This document shows positions 34,263-46,748 of a DNA stretch of 64,000 bases, in pieces (the first letter of the stretch is position 1; each line of letters begins with the position of its first letter). Source of the DNA: Spinacia oleracea. Taxonomy: Eukaryota; Streptophyta; Magnoliopsida; Caryophyllales; Amaranthaceae. The notes under the pieces were generated by a model. It was not told the DNA's origin and did not search any database. It saw only the letters and a list, made by a program, of their open reading frames with translations. Position numbers and translations under genes: made by a program. The stretch is taken from the NCBI RefSeq assembly GCF_020520425.1, contig NC_079492.1, positions 103,265,157 to 103,329,156 on the forward strand, given 5' to 3'.

Positions 34263-36240
34263 ATGAAAACTTATTGTTGGTTGCTTTGGGCGGTAATTTT
34301 TTTCTGCTGAAATTTGATAATTCTCAATGTATAATTTGTCTTATTTGCTACAAATTTAATTCAAAATTGCTACATGCATGTATAATTTGTGAATTTTTTC
34401 TTTAGGTAGTGCAATTTTCAAGTGAACTATTGCTCTCGAATTACTCTGGAATTTTGAGTGAACTTCTACTATATTTTTTAACTTGAATTTCTGCAAATAT
34501 TTAGTGACTTTGTGTAGGAACTTTAGTAGATTAGGGTTACATTTTGGGTTTCGTTGTTGATTTTGAACTTCAGTAATGTCGGAGTTTTACTTTACCCACC
34601 TTGGAGGGATATTGGACAGGGCCATATGTAAGGTCTTTTACTGGTTTGATTGTGACTTATTCCTACTTTAAGCAAAGGGGTTTCCTGGTTCATCAAATTG
34701 AATTCACTAAACTGTGATAACGGAAGGGAAGAACTATATGAAATCGACTCCCTTTCCCTGCCAAGGGTGGGAGCCTCAATCTCTAGAGGCATTGGGTTAT
34801 TGTTGATGCATGTTTCAGATGTATTTGATACAGTGTCTAAAACTTCCTCGGCAGTTGGCGCTATGTTTTTCCAATTTTTTACCCTTTTTTTCCTCCTTAT
34901 TTTAGTTGTTAGGTGGGGAACAGTATAAGGCAAATAGGAAGTTCAGTCTCAGGCGTTTGGGAAGTAAGCTTGCGCTGTTAACATTGTGAAGCAGTAAAAA
35001 TCCAGTTATATTAAGAAAAGCTTTCTTTCAATCCAAAGAATCATAGATACAACTTACTGGATTTACAGTTTTCTTCCGTGCTCTCGAGCTTTATGCTGAA
35101 AAATAACAGCATCTGTTGGTTCTGTTCTAAGCCCCATCCTTGACTGTTTAGTGAATTAATGATTCCAGCCTCAAAACCTTAGTTGTTATAACTTATATGG
35201 TCCTTTTTTATCCATCTTTTCATTTTCTCGTCACAGCTTTTGAGTGCTTCAGTGAGGATGTAGATTCAACCTGGTCTCTCGAGAGACAACACAAAGATAT
35301 TCTTATGTAGTTTTCATTGAAATGAAATTTCATCTAGCTTATTATGATAATTAAAGTAAATGTTGTTTTTGGCAGAACGGATGAGATGTTAGCATTGGCC
35401 TTATTTCTGCACTATAAAAGCCTATTTCTCATTGTTTTCTTTCCGTTTGTCAAGTTTGAAACCGATGAAGATAAAATGGGATATCTTAACCATGTTTGTT
35501 CATGTTCCTGTTCTGTCTACATAACATGATAGTCAAATTCAAACTTCTATGCAGCGTTGATCCCCCCCCCCCCCCTTTTCTTAAGTTCTGTTATTGTCTT
35601 TTCTCATCTCCGATCCAGGTTCACAGGTGTTGTTACATTTTCCTTTTACATTCTGTTCTCTTTGGGGGGAAATTATTTGAAGAACTTGTAGTATTGCTTA
35701 TCAAACGAAGAAGAAGTAATGAAGTAGACAACTTGAAAATGTGGTCCTATGTGTCCATTCTTATGTCGTCCAGTCTGTGAATGAATCCTTATTCTTTGTT
35801 GTAGATGATAAGAAGACTGATCTTCTTTCTTCAGGTTCCATTATTTTACAGAGGTCGTCAAAGAAAGATGATGGTGATTCAGCTGCTGCAAAAGCCTTCT
35901 GGTTCCTATATGTTGAGTTCTAGCCCTTCAACAGAAATGCTTTGTTTCTATCCGAGAAAATATAATATGGAACGTAAGTAGTGTGTTTCCCAAAATTAGG
36001 TAACTAAAACTGTAGCTTATTGCGTTAATGACTATATTTCTTAGAACTTAGTTATTATTTATATACCCCTTTTATTTGAATAATATTACTGTAACTTTAT
36101 CATTTCGAATCCTCGTGAGTTAGAATTAAGTGTTGAACAAGATAGTATATGCAATCTTGACAAATACAAGTGTTAGTAGTTCCTAAGCTATATGTTTTTT
36201 TCTCCAAACAAACATTTATTAACCATAATTGAGATACTTT
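34263..36240. other. No gene recognised; poly-C run
   Basis: Contains a C-run at about 35562-35575. An unrecognised open frame on the minus strand (34592-34933, 113 codons) and a short + frame ending at 35923 show no known motif. Treated as non-coding. Confidence 0.45.
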
Positions 36241-36280
36241 ACTAAAAATAATTACACTATTAATTTTTGACTACCTTGGG

Positions 36281-36315
36281 GGACGGCGCGCGATAGCGCG
36301 TCGGCCAACAACTAG
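36281..36315 (+). mobile_element. Helitron 3' terminus
   Basis: A GC-rich hairpin (GACGGCGCGC-GATA-GCGCGTCGGCC, imperfect stem) is followed by seven bases and CTAG, then T. This is the known Helitron 3' end structure (hairpin then CTRR, insertion before T). The 5' TC end was not found, so the element's extent is unknown. Confidence 0.6.
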
Positions 36316-36741
36316 TATAAAGAAAAAGAGGGGGGAACAAAGAATTAAATTTACAAAGGTTATAATGCCACATAGGATGATTCCCCGACTAAATCAGGTT
36401 TGTTATCTGTTAGGCCTAATAAAAATAGTTAGGACTTAAATGTATGATTATTAAAAAATATCGCATAAGTTGGCTTAATTAAAAAAACAGGCCGAAAGTT
36501 GAACTATTATCTACACATTTTTCTTTATACAGTTTATATTTTTTATTTTTTTCGGAAAAATATACTTGGTATGCAGTTTTTTTTTAATGCACTTCATTAG
36601 AAGGGTACATCCATAGATGTTATACGTTAGATATAGCCATTAGGGAAACCTCTGTACACTTTTTTCCCCCAAAAAAAAAAAATCCTTGATTTTGAGCGAC
36701 CGCGAAGTAGAACCGAAACAGAGTGAGCGAAGAGAGAGAAA
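36316..36741 (+). promoter_or_regulatory. Upstream region of mS34
   Basis: About 425 bp of AT-rich sequence with A and T runs near 36667-36682. No clear TATA box at the expected distance. Confidence 0.4.
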
Positions 36742-39700
36742 ATGGCTCTAGCAAGCAGAGTGGTGGGGGAGAAGGCAGCAGCAAACGGCCTTCTATGGAG
36801 GCTTCCATCAAATCTTCTTCAAAGCTTCAATTTCAGCACCGAATCACCTGCTACTACTACCACTACCACTACTACTACTACAACTGAAGCATCGAAAAAT
36901 ACGAAGCGTAGGAAGAACAAAAATCTCTTCGAAGTTGCGCAGTTTTTGCCCAACTGGGGGCTTGGATATCACATGGCCAAAACCCATTGGACCAATGTTT
37001 CTTATGAGATCACCAAGATCAATCTCTACAAGGTTTACCCCCCTCCCTCTTTTTTCATTGCGGCAATTTGTCGAACACCTTCAGATCATGTCTCATTTAT
37101 GTTTTTTACCATCGTGTTTTTCTGTTTTGATTACTGAGGGTTTTTTTTTTGGTTTGATTTTTTCAGGATGGTAGACACGGGAAAGCTTGGGGGCTTGCTT
37201 ACAAAGATGGTTAGTCTCCCATTTTGCACAATTTGGATTTCAAGTTCATTTCTTTTCTTGTTTTTTTAGTGCTTCTAATTGTTAGGTTTTAGGTGTAATT
37301 GGTTTTTCGTGCTATAGTCATAAGAAGAACTTTGAGTTTACTAGGGTTGTAATTGGGTTCTGAGAATGTCCAATGTCCCTGAATTTAATTGAATAGATTT
37401 TAACAAGGATTTATGCCCTATACTTAAGCCACCGTGTTCTTTGAACCTTTCAAATATTTATCAACTGAATTAGTGATTGGATTTGAGAACTATTAGTGTC
37501 TACTGCCAATCTGCTAGTAATACTTATTAACAATCAGGGGTAATTGTGTGTGTATTAGCGTTCCTAAACCTAACGGTTCATATCCGTGTTGTTTCTCTTC
37601 CTTAGTCCATGGATTAGAAACTTTAACTGTTTTTAGATGTTTCAAGAACCTATAGTTTCACATTCACATATTGATGTCTGGACTCCGAAGTTGTACAGGC
37701 TTACCTAGTTTGGCATGGTTTCAGTTGGCTTCTGACCTGAAACATTGGCAGTGCTTATAGAAGCACGCCAGTTTTTTGGAGGTTATGTGGCCCAATTAGT
37801 GGGGTTGTGCAGTATCTAATAGCTATATGAAGCTCCATGATCTTTTCAATTAGAAATTCCTTTGAGCTCCAATGCCCTAAAAGCAAGCTGCCAATCCTAT
37901 GAAATGAATTGACTTAGAATATGCTTCTTATCGGGACAGCACACTATACTTGGTGCTCACTGCTCAGTGGATGCCTAATATTAAGTATTACATGTATCTT
38001 TATCTCACCAGAAGTTGTTAAATCTTATCAAAGTAATAGTGGGTAAGGAGGACCATTGAGTTTCACTTAAATTTAAACTTTACATGTTTGCAATTTTCTT
38101 TTAGAGCTGAATGAACTCATTATTTGTGTTATTCATTCATTGTGATAGCAGGGGATTGTATGAACATTCTCTAGTGGGAAATTGAATCAAAACCTAGTAT
38201 TGCTTATCTCTGTGAAATTCACTATGTCTTGGTACCTGTACTGTTGTCCTCCTTTAGTCAATGTTCATGCAACAAATGTATGTCATTGTGAGATGTTAGC
38301 CAAGTAGATTTTGATATTTAAGAATGGATCACATCTGTGATGTGACTGATGTCTTGAAGCTCTCATATAGGCTTCCGTATTTTGCCGAAATATTGTTGCT
38401 TGGTTTTGAGTAAGACAGTATCATGGGAAGTGGTAACTATCTCTGTTTTCAGTGTGGAGGAAGTACTTAGTAATTGCACAAGTGTGCAAAACTGCAAGTG
38501 CCTTTCATTAATATTTATGTTTGCTTATGTGGACCTGTAACATGCAACATACAAGAGCTTGTGGAATGTTCCGAAACTAGCAATATGGTATTATGAGATA
38601 TGAGTCTCCTCGCTTCCTCATATTTGTCCCTAGATCAATTCTAGGAACCATGTAGCTAAACGGTTAAACTATATGCTTTGAGGATGTATGCATTTTCCTT
38701 CTATTTTTCCTTGCAATGGAGATATCTATATTTCATCTCAAAACTAAGGGGGTGTTTGGTTCGAACGGGGTAAAGGGAATAAAATCAACAAAGGGAAAGA
38801 GAGGGAAAGGAAAGAAATTCCCTTTGATTTGGTAGGTTGTTTGGGTGGGATTTCTTTTTTCACCTCTCTCTCCTTCTCTCTCCTTTGCTACACCATCGTT
38901 CCTCTCCTTCTCCCTCCTTCCTCTCCTTCTCTCTCCTTCTCCCTCCTCCCAACGTCTCTCACCGCCGCCCGTGGTCGCCGCCGTCGCCCTTTTTTCAACC
39001 CGTGGTCGCCATCGTCCAACAGCTACCCCATTAATTCAGATCGGGTCAATTTCAACCCGTGGTCGCTGCCTCCCGTTTTCACGTCTCTCGCCGCTGCCCG
39101 TTTTTCACGTCTCTTGCCGCCGCCCGTTTTCCACGACTCTCTCCGCCGCCCCGTTTTTCACGACTCTCGCTGCTGCCCCATTTTTCATGAAAGTCAAATT
39201 TGAGGTTTTAAAGGTTAAATCCGACCATGGAAACTCTAGATTAGAGTTTTCATTGTCGAATTTGACCATATAAAAATCATGATTAATGACAAGAGATGTA
39301 TTTTCATTTTTAATTTGTTGGATTTAAGGGATGGTGGTGTTTTTTTGGGGGTGAGAGGTGGTGCGTCAGGTGGCTGGAGGGTTGTTTTGGAGGTGGTATG
39401 GCGACGATGGTTGTTCTGGTTAGGTGGAGGTGGTGGGTCAGGTGGCGGTTATGATCTCGGAGGTGGTGGTGGTCGAGTGGTTGGGAGGGCGGGGACCACG
39501 GGTTGGTTGGTTGGGTTGGACAGCAGGTGGTGTATTTGGTAACCTGGGCAAGGGAATACAAAACCCTTTGGTGGGGTGGTGGGGTGGGTGGGTGGGTTGG
39601 GGAATCAATGTAGAGGAGTTTGGGGGAATAGAGAGGGAAAAGGGAATGATTGAAATGGTGTTACAAACACCAACAAAGGGAATGAATCCTGCTTATTCCC

Positions 39701-42700
39701 TTTCCCTCTCATAAAGACCCCAACCAAACGGCCCCTAAGCTTGTAGATTATTTTGTTATCTGACAAATAGTCCCCCATTAGGATAAAACAGGAGCATCCT
39801 ACTGAGGTTTTTTTAATTTGAGCCGAGAAGTAGATCATTTTATTGTATTAGTCTTCAAGGGACGTCCTGGGTGTAGGGAAGATGTCAAGATGATTGATTA
39901 TTTTGTTTTTTTTTGGCAAAGAAAAGTTGTTTTATAAACCAAAGTAAAAAGGTTACAGAAATACACCAAAACGATAAAGCACCATGGACAAAGTGGAAAC
40001 AACTTCCCCCCACCTTCTAGGAAGGGTTAAGGAAGCCCCACGACCACCTTTCTATTGTCTGTTTCATCTCATATGAACATCTAACTTCCACATTAAAAAG
40101 GATTCTACGACAACTGAATTACAACTATCAAGTTTATTGTTAAAAACCTTTGCATTTCTTTGTAGCCATATGTTGTAAATTGTTTCTGCAAATGCCATGC
40201 TATAGGCCTTGTCTGCATTCTTAGTTTTCCTTTCTTGGCTGCATATTTAATCTCCTCAAACTCAGAATAGGCCTGTGAATTCCAATTCTCATCAGAACTT
40301 TGCCCTAATTTCCTCAGGAAAGCTACACCTGAAGAATAAGTGAGCTAGAATTCTCAGGTGCCTGCTGCTGACAGATACCACATTGTCCATCAATGTTGAT
40401 ATGCCAACAGATAAGCCTACCTTTAGTCGTAAGTCTATTTTGCATAGCAAGCCAGAGGATAAAGGTACTTTTTGGGCTAGCAAACTGTTGCATAGTAGTC
40501 TTTTCCACTACACCTGAACTCCAGTTTCCTTCAAGTACTTGTACATCCTTCGAATCTTGAATTTGCAATTGTATATGATGGATACGGAACCATCAGCAGT
40601 AAGTAGAGTCTCCCTGCAATGCCATATCTTCCTCATGGACCAAGTCAGCCAATTAGGAATAGGCATAGACCAGAAATTTTTCAGTTTTATGCAGTGCGTG
40701 TCCATCCATTTTACACAAAGCTTATCCTGCTTCATCGATAAGGTCCAACATTAATAACAGCTGCCTTATTCCAGATAGTGAGGTCCCTCAGATTCCACCC
40801 CCCACAGCTCTTAGGGAGACAGTTGTTCCTGATCTACCGGGGCTCTCCTTGAACTTGAATTACCACCAGTTCACAACAAGGTCCTACATATCCTCTGTAT
40901 TTCTTTCATAAATTTTTTAGGCATCGCAAATATTTGACACCAGTACATTTGAGTACCAAAAAGGACTAAACTGCCCGAGAAGTGCTATTAACTCTTCCTA
41001 AAAAGCTTTTTTTTCCTGGTTCATATAGATACATTCACATGGAATCGGGTACCAAAATGAAGCAGAAGTAGGACCAAACTGAGAGTTAACCCCTGCTTTA
41101 ATTAACCTGTCCCTTGTTCTTACATGAGACTCGGGCTATTTCCCACTCTTCGCTCATCCATTCTGCCCGCTCGTCCAGACGCGGCGCCCCCTACTTAAAT
41201 TACTAAGCCTAGTCTACTAAAAAAGGGCTACAGCAAGCAAGCTTTTGGTATGAATAAAGCGAAGCTTTTGGAAAGGGGACAAGGCACGGGTCTTGACAGC
41301 TCCTCCCTTAGAGGAACAACCTTAGAAATAGATCAGTTGCAGTCTGCCCGCATATTTTAGGAATTTGGCTGACCAGTTTATAGCCCGTGCTACGGTTTTA
41401 TCAACCAATGGCTTATTGTCTGCATAACTCAGTTTCCTAGTGGTCAAATGCACTCCAAGGTATCTAAAGGGAAAAGATCCCTTACCCATGCCTAAACCAC
41501 TCCTTATAAGAACTTCTTCAACATCTGAAACACCTGCCATGTACATGTCACTCTTGTCCAGATTGGCAACCAGGCCCCAGGCAACAGGATATTTGGAGAA
41601 AGCTTCAAAAGAGTTCTGTACAGAAGGCTTATCAGCTCTAGAGAAGAGCAACAAGTCGTCAGTAAACATCATGTGTGTAATTTCAAGTCTCTTACACCTA
41701 GGATGAAAATGAAATTGTTCGTCAATAATGACTTCCTGTAGGCACCTTGATAAATACTCCATCCCGAGAGCAAAACGGACTGGGGACATTGGGTCCCCTT
41801 GTCGTAGTCCTTTCTTAGCAGGATGGGGGTAGTAGGATCTCCATTCACAAAAATGAAATAAGACATTGTTGTTAAGCATTGCATAATCGTCCTATGAATT
41901 TCACCGGAAAACCCAACTCATATAACATGACCTTAAGAAAAGGCCATTCGAGAGAATCATAAACTTTTATCAGGTCCACCTTGATCAAATATCTAGGGTA
42001 GCTGTTTGATCGAGAATAACCCTTACTTAGCTCAGAGGCTAAAAGGATGTTATCAGCAATTGATCTGCCCGGGATAAACCCTGCTTGGGCACAATGAACA
42101 ATATTACCAGTAACAAACTGAAGTCTGTTGGTGACAATTGTAGAGATCATTTTGTAAACAATAGAACAACAGGCTACAGGTCGGTAATCTTTTACACTGG
42201 TTGCATTCTGAATTTTAGGAATCAGATTTACAACAGTGCTATTTACCTGTTTAAGCATCACACCAGTGTCAAAAAGTTTCTTGACAGCAGCATAAACACC
42301 ACCTTTATAGTCCCCCGAGCTTTCTGAAAAGAGAGGCTATTAAGCCCATCCAGACCAGGTGCCTATTAATATCAAAATACCCTTCAGTGCATCATCTACC
42401 TCCTGATTCGTAATAGGTTTAATCAGGTCCTCTGTAGCAGCAGAGGTTAGTTACTTGCTCTTCCGTACTATTGCAATATCAACTCCTTGTAAATTGTTAG
42501 CAGCAGGCCCAGCAACTTGGTATAAAAATATTCAATCCACCTTGATTTTTGTGTCAGTTGTAATTTTTTGACCATTAGAATCATATAGAAGGTCAATACT
42601 ATTCGTAGAGTGTCTCTCTTTCATAGCACTGAAGAAGAATTTAGAATTTGAGTCTCCGAGTTGTAGTCATTGTGTTCTGGATTTCTTCCTAAAAGCACTT

Positions 42701-43543
42701 TCTTGCACAGCTAGAAACTTTTTGAGAGAAGAAATAAGCCTCTTTTCCTCCCCCCTGTAGCAGGACATCAGTAGCATTTGCAGCTAACTTATCTTGGGTG
42801 CCCTCCAAGTCCTCCCTTATACCATCTAACCTTTCTTCCAGTCCAGCATAATCTCAACTACGAAGCTTTTTTAGACCCCTTCAATGAATTTGAGCTTCTG
42901 CCATAGCTTGAACACAGCAGTGCCCGAAACTGGTTGATTCCAACCATCTGTACCAACCCTATCAAATTCCTCATGGTCAGCCCATCTCTTATAAGAAAAG
43001 CCAATATTTTGACTGGCTATTAGTTAGTGGACATCTGTCTTATGGTATTACAACTACTGGAAATGTATTTATCCCTCTCTCCTATCTGATGGTTTGGTGA
43101 ATAAGTGTATCCATTTTGACTGATGTTCTAATGCTGTCTAATTTCTAAAGGGACTTCCATATTTCAAATATATATTGGCTGGGTTGGTTCACATGGTAGC
43201 TTTACAACTCACAAGTTATGCACTGTTTGCAACTTGATTCCTGACCACCCTCCCCCTTTAAGTTTCGTGATCAGTGTTTCTACAAATTAGAACCTGGGTT
43301 TTGTGCAGTAAATACTGGTACATGATTTGGGATGTTTAGTAATCATGTGTGTGTATCAGGTTTCTCTTTGTAACTTGATTCAGTAAGAGATTTTGAGTTG
43401 GATTAATTTGCTGAGTATTTCTTGCAGGTATTCCTGCTCCTGCTACAAAGAAAATTAGTGGAGTTCACAAGCGGTGTTGGAAATACATTTCGAATCCAAT
43501 AAAAGCAGAAGTTGAGCCAAAGCCTGAAGCTGAAGCAGCTTAA
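36742..43543 (+). CDS. Mitochondrial small ribosomal subunit protein mS34, three exons
   Basis: Exons 36742-37032, 37167-37209 and 43428-43543, all with GT/AG borders, join in frame to a 149-residue protein. Residues about 1-35 form a basic, Ser-rich presequence fitting mitochondrial import. A run of eleven Thr follows, then KNTKRRKNKNLFEVAQFLPN and WGLGYHMAKTHWTNVSYEIT, the MRP-S34 family core. Exon 2 gives DGRHGKAWGLAYKDG. The C-terminus is acidic, ending in an EPKPEAEAA tail. mS34 is a structural part of the mitoribosomal small subunit. The ATG is the first in the exon and starts the presequence. Intron 2 is 6.2 kb and holds a Harbinger-type MITE and a truncated LINE. The gene converges on RPAC2. 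The coding part looks intact. Confidence 0.85.
36851..36883 (+). repeat. ACN codon microsatellite (poly-Thr) in mS34 exon 1
   Basis: Eleven successive Thr codons, mostly ACT and ACC, encode a Thr run between the presequence and the conserved core. Likely variable in length between plants. Confidence 0.85.
38748..39735. mobile_element. PIF/Harbinger-type non-autonomous element in mS34 intron 2
   Basis: The left end GGGGGTGTTTGGTTCG and the right end (reverse complement GGGGCCGTTTGGTTGGGG) form an inverted repeat. TAA flanks both sides (38745-38747 and 39736-39738), the 3-bp target duplication of this superfamily. Subterminal AGGGAAAGGG-type blocks are also inverted. It has CT-rich and GGTGG-rich halves and no transposase. 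988 bp. Confidence 0.8.
39901..43020 (-). mobile_element. Truncated, decayed LINE (L1-type) in mS34 intron 2
   Basis: Read on the minus strand, the piece ends in a poly-A tail (T run at 39901-39914). From 5' to 3' it shows a degraded spacer after the endonuclease region (about 42270-43000), then RT blocks. 42261-41872 contains IPKIQNATSVKDYRPVACCS and CAQAGFIPGRSIADNI. 41879-41322 contains KKGLRQGDPMSP and FTDDLLLF, with T where A is usual. A reverse-transcriptase zinc-binding domain follows at about 40568-40292 (FILWLAMQNRLTTKGRL, then CGICQQ). Frameshifts separate the blocks. The 5' border at 43020 is approximate and no target duplication was found. Confidence 0.85.
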
Positions 43544-44386
43544 GTGAGGCTACATACATGATCATTCATATAAATGCCTTTATTTTCTGGCTATTTGTCT
43601 CATTTTGGGAGACCTGAGTTTTGTATGGGTGTGCCATTTGTTTGAGCCTGAAGAATTTTTGATAATGCTTGCTTCGTTACAACTTGTACGGAATTTATGT
43701 AGGAAAAACATAGAAGTCTTGACAAAAGATGGTGTCGAGCAGTCTGGCTAGGTTCGGTTTTGTGGCACATATGCTTAAATAGCTTTTTCATTTAGAGATT
43801 ACTTATATTGTCAGGAGATGATACTATATAGTTCATTTCCTTTCATTGAATTGCTTCTTTTGTCTGTTTAATACTAGTGCAAATCTGCAATCTTTGGCAG
43901 AAGTGTTCTAAAAGAAGAGGTGATAGTGATTATCAAACAACCAAGTCAATAATACATTTTTAATTTTGAACAATTTGGAATTTACAAGGAAGTTTGTAAA
44001 TTTAGTAAATTACAGTTAAAAGTTTAGACTTGCCTATATAAAATACCCATCTCAAAAGTGAGCTATTAAATCAAGAGTGGCAGTTAAAGTTCTCCTGAAC
44101 ATACGTAAAATGTGCTCAAGGATTTAGAAGAATAAAAGGCATGTTGAGTCTTTGTAAAAAATGCAAAGCTATAGAAACAAGCGTAGTCTTGGTTGTGATC
44201 TAAGAAAAAGTAAAGTGTATCTTCCAAGAATGAAGTATTTTGGTTGGCAATTTTGCAAAAGCATACAAGAATGTTGAGTCGAGAGCAAGAACAAGGAGGG
44301 AAACATAAGCATTTTAAAACATGAATGGTCGTACTAGCATTACTCCTACTAACACTTGTATTCGTTGACGAGCGGCAATAAGTAGC
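43544..44386. other. Convergent intergenic space between mS34 and RPAC2
   Basis: Presumed 3' UTRs of both genes. No other feature seen. Confidence 0.5.
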
Positions 44387-44879
44387 TCATGGACTATCAT
44401 CATCCATGGATTCAGTTTCACTAGCTTTGGTGCTCTTAAACTTGTCAACTGCATCATCAAAGGTCTTTCTCACATGTTGACACATATTTATCAAATTTTG
44501 GCAACCATCCTTTAACACCTCGCCAGCTGGATCACCTGACAAGTATATTTTAGAGATTCAAAATATGAAAGCTGAAAAAAGAGATTCAAAATCATCATTT
44601 CCTGGCTGTGATTACCTGTTGTTTGCACCCTAACATTAACCCGGGCTTCAGAAGGATGAGGAATGCTGTATCCACAAAACGATACCCGTGGACTGCAAAA
44701 TCATCACTCATCAGTGCACCATCAACAATAACCACTTGATAATAGCAGTCAATAAAAATAATGATTAAGAAGACTAACTCTTTGTTAAGGACCAATCTAA
44801 GGGAGTTAGCAAGAGTGTGATCCTCATCTGTTACTGAGAATGTTGATGCACTTGGATTTTGATACGACCCATGCTCCAT
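44387..44879 (-). CDS. RNA polymerase I and III subunit RPAC2 (AC19)
   Basis: Coding exons 44879-44779, 44692-44616 and 44535-44387 join in frame to 108 residues with GT/AG borders. The protein shows the Rpb11-like alpha-type fold motifs: TDEDHTLANSLRLVLNK, then PRVSFCGYSIPHPSEARVNV and RVQTTGDPAGEVLKDGCQNL, with an amphipathic C-terminal helix and an acidic end. It pairs with RPAC1 (AC40) to form the assembly platform of Pol I and Pol III in the nucleus. A splice acceptor just before the ATG (TATGCAG) and a donor at about 45737 suggest a long 5' UTR intron of about 850 bp. It is divergent from TIM10. It is slightly shorter than many plant homologues, the N-terminus being short. Looks intact. 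Confidence 0.88.
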
Positions 44880-45737
44880 TTCTCTGCATAATTCAATTTG
44901 TATTTTCTCTGTTAATTTATTTATTAACTAAACAACGCCAAAAACTTTTGATTATACAATCAAGACACAACCAAGAAACAAACTTCACCTGTGCTTTCCT
45001 AAACAAATCAACACTACAACTCTAATCAGTAATCACAGCCTTAGCTTCTAATCATCTAAAGTCTTGACTTCTATAGCATTCAAGCAAGAGAACCATGACA
45101 ACCATGACTTCTTAAGCCTCAAAGCAAGACAAAGAATAATACTCTTAAGCCTTAGTAGCAACTTCAGCTTCCACCGCTTCTCTCGAACTCGTCTGTCCGC
45201 AGTTGATAGTCACATATATACACTAACTTGAACTACTAATGTCACAACTAAACCCGGTATGGAGATCGCACATTGTAAAATGGAATCCAAGTTTGCTTAT
45301 TTAACACTTCAAATCATCAACTTTTTCAAAAAATACAACTATGAGAGGACTATTAAGCAATTCATAAATATTTTACCATTCAGTTCACTGCAAAAGTTCG
45401 ATTTTTTTTTACAACTCACTCTAATATCAACACCTCATTCAGATAAACTCCTCAATATTAACAATTATTCCAGTATTCAACAAATAATCAGCAATCCAAT
45501 AATAACGATTATGTTTGTCAAATAGGAACTAATATAATCCCAAAATTAACAAATAATCAGCAATTTCTTAGTAAATTACTACTTCTCAAAACACCAATTG
45601 TCCCCAAAATAAACGCATAATCAGCAATTAAATATTAACAATTACAGGTCAAAACACCAATTATCCCAAATTCTACAAATGAATTACGAATTCATTAGAA
45701 GTTCTGCAATTGAAAAAGAAGGGAGGAAGAGAGAACC

Positions 45738-46214
45738 TGGACTCGTTCCCAGTCCGTGCTCTTTGAGAATGTCGATTGAGGCTGAATGTACAGTGAGGGC
45801 TATTTTAGGGCTCGAGGACGGAAATATAGTGTTATATCGAGGGCTTTTCAGTAATTCCACCACCAACCCAAATAAAAAAAGAAAACCCTAAACCTCTAAT
45901 TCAGCTTCACTTCTTCCTCGCTCTCTCTCCCTATCTCTCAACACCCAGAATTCCAGATTCTCCCCCAAAATCTTTTAAGGTTCAAATTGTGATTTTGGGT
46001 AATGGATTACTTTTCGTTTTACTATTAATTGGATTCTTATTTGTTTGAAATGTCAGGAAAAATAGTTGTTTTGGGCAGAGTTTCTGGGAAAAGATTTGGG
46101 TTTCGATTTGATTTGTGAAATTTGTCTTATTTTGATTTTTAGATTATTTTATAGAAATTCATGGTCTAGTTTCTCGAGTATCTACTAATCATATGCATTG
46201 ATGAACTTTTTCAG
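45738..46214. promoter_or_regulatory. Shared divergent promoter of RPAC2 and TIM10, with telo-box
   Basis: The 5' leader of RPAC2 (minus; leader exon probably ending at 45737) and the CT-rich leader of TIM10 (+, from about 45900) are very close together. AAAACCCTAAACC at about 45882-45894 is a telo-box, a motif known from promoters of plant translation and mitochondrial housekeeping genes. TIM10 also appears to have a leader intron ending at the AG at 46213-46214. Confidence 0.6.
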
Positions 46215-46410
46215 GTTGAAAATGGCCAACAACAGCTTACCTCCTCATTTGGCAAAAGAACAGGTACTTTTGATTTTTCTGCTTTTTTATTAATATTCAG
46301 ATGATTAGCTTAATTGTGCTCTGTGATTCAGAAATGGTATGTAAAATATAAGATGTTATGATGATTCATTTATATTTTCATGGATCATATTCGATATCGC
46401 GATTTTAGTG

Positions 46411-46473
46411 TTAGAGGAGATCAATTAACTGACATTGGGAGGGTTAGACGAGATCAATTAACTGACATTGGGG
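46411..46473 (+). repeat. 33-bp tandem duplication in TIM10 intron 1
   Basis: GAGATCAATTAACTGACATT plus flanks appears twice in direct succession. Confidence 0.85.
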
Positions 46474-46748
46474 TCTAAATTCTTTGGGGAATGAGTATTT
46501 ATTTGTTGGACAAAGATTAGGTGGATAAGTTACATACTTATGGATGCTTTCACTAATTACCTACTTCAATATGTTGCGTAGAAAGTTTCAATAATTGGAC
46601 TGTGGCTATCCTTTTGTGTTTTCCTCGAGGTTGGTATCGATAATTTGCAATTACATGTCATAGTTAAGTCTATCTTACAGAAAATTGACAGTACAAATTG
46701 ATTTCCTGAGTTAAACTTTGTGTCGCTTCTTTCATTGGCATGGTTGAT

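Noticed and set aside
34592..34933. 113-codon minus-strand frame
   Set aside because: No domain, splice or promoter support; kept only as a remark in the spacer entry.
39279..39714. Gly-rich and Pro-rich frames on both strands in mS34 intron 2
   Set aside because: They lie inside the Harbinger-type MITE and reflect GGTGG repeats.
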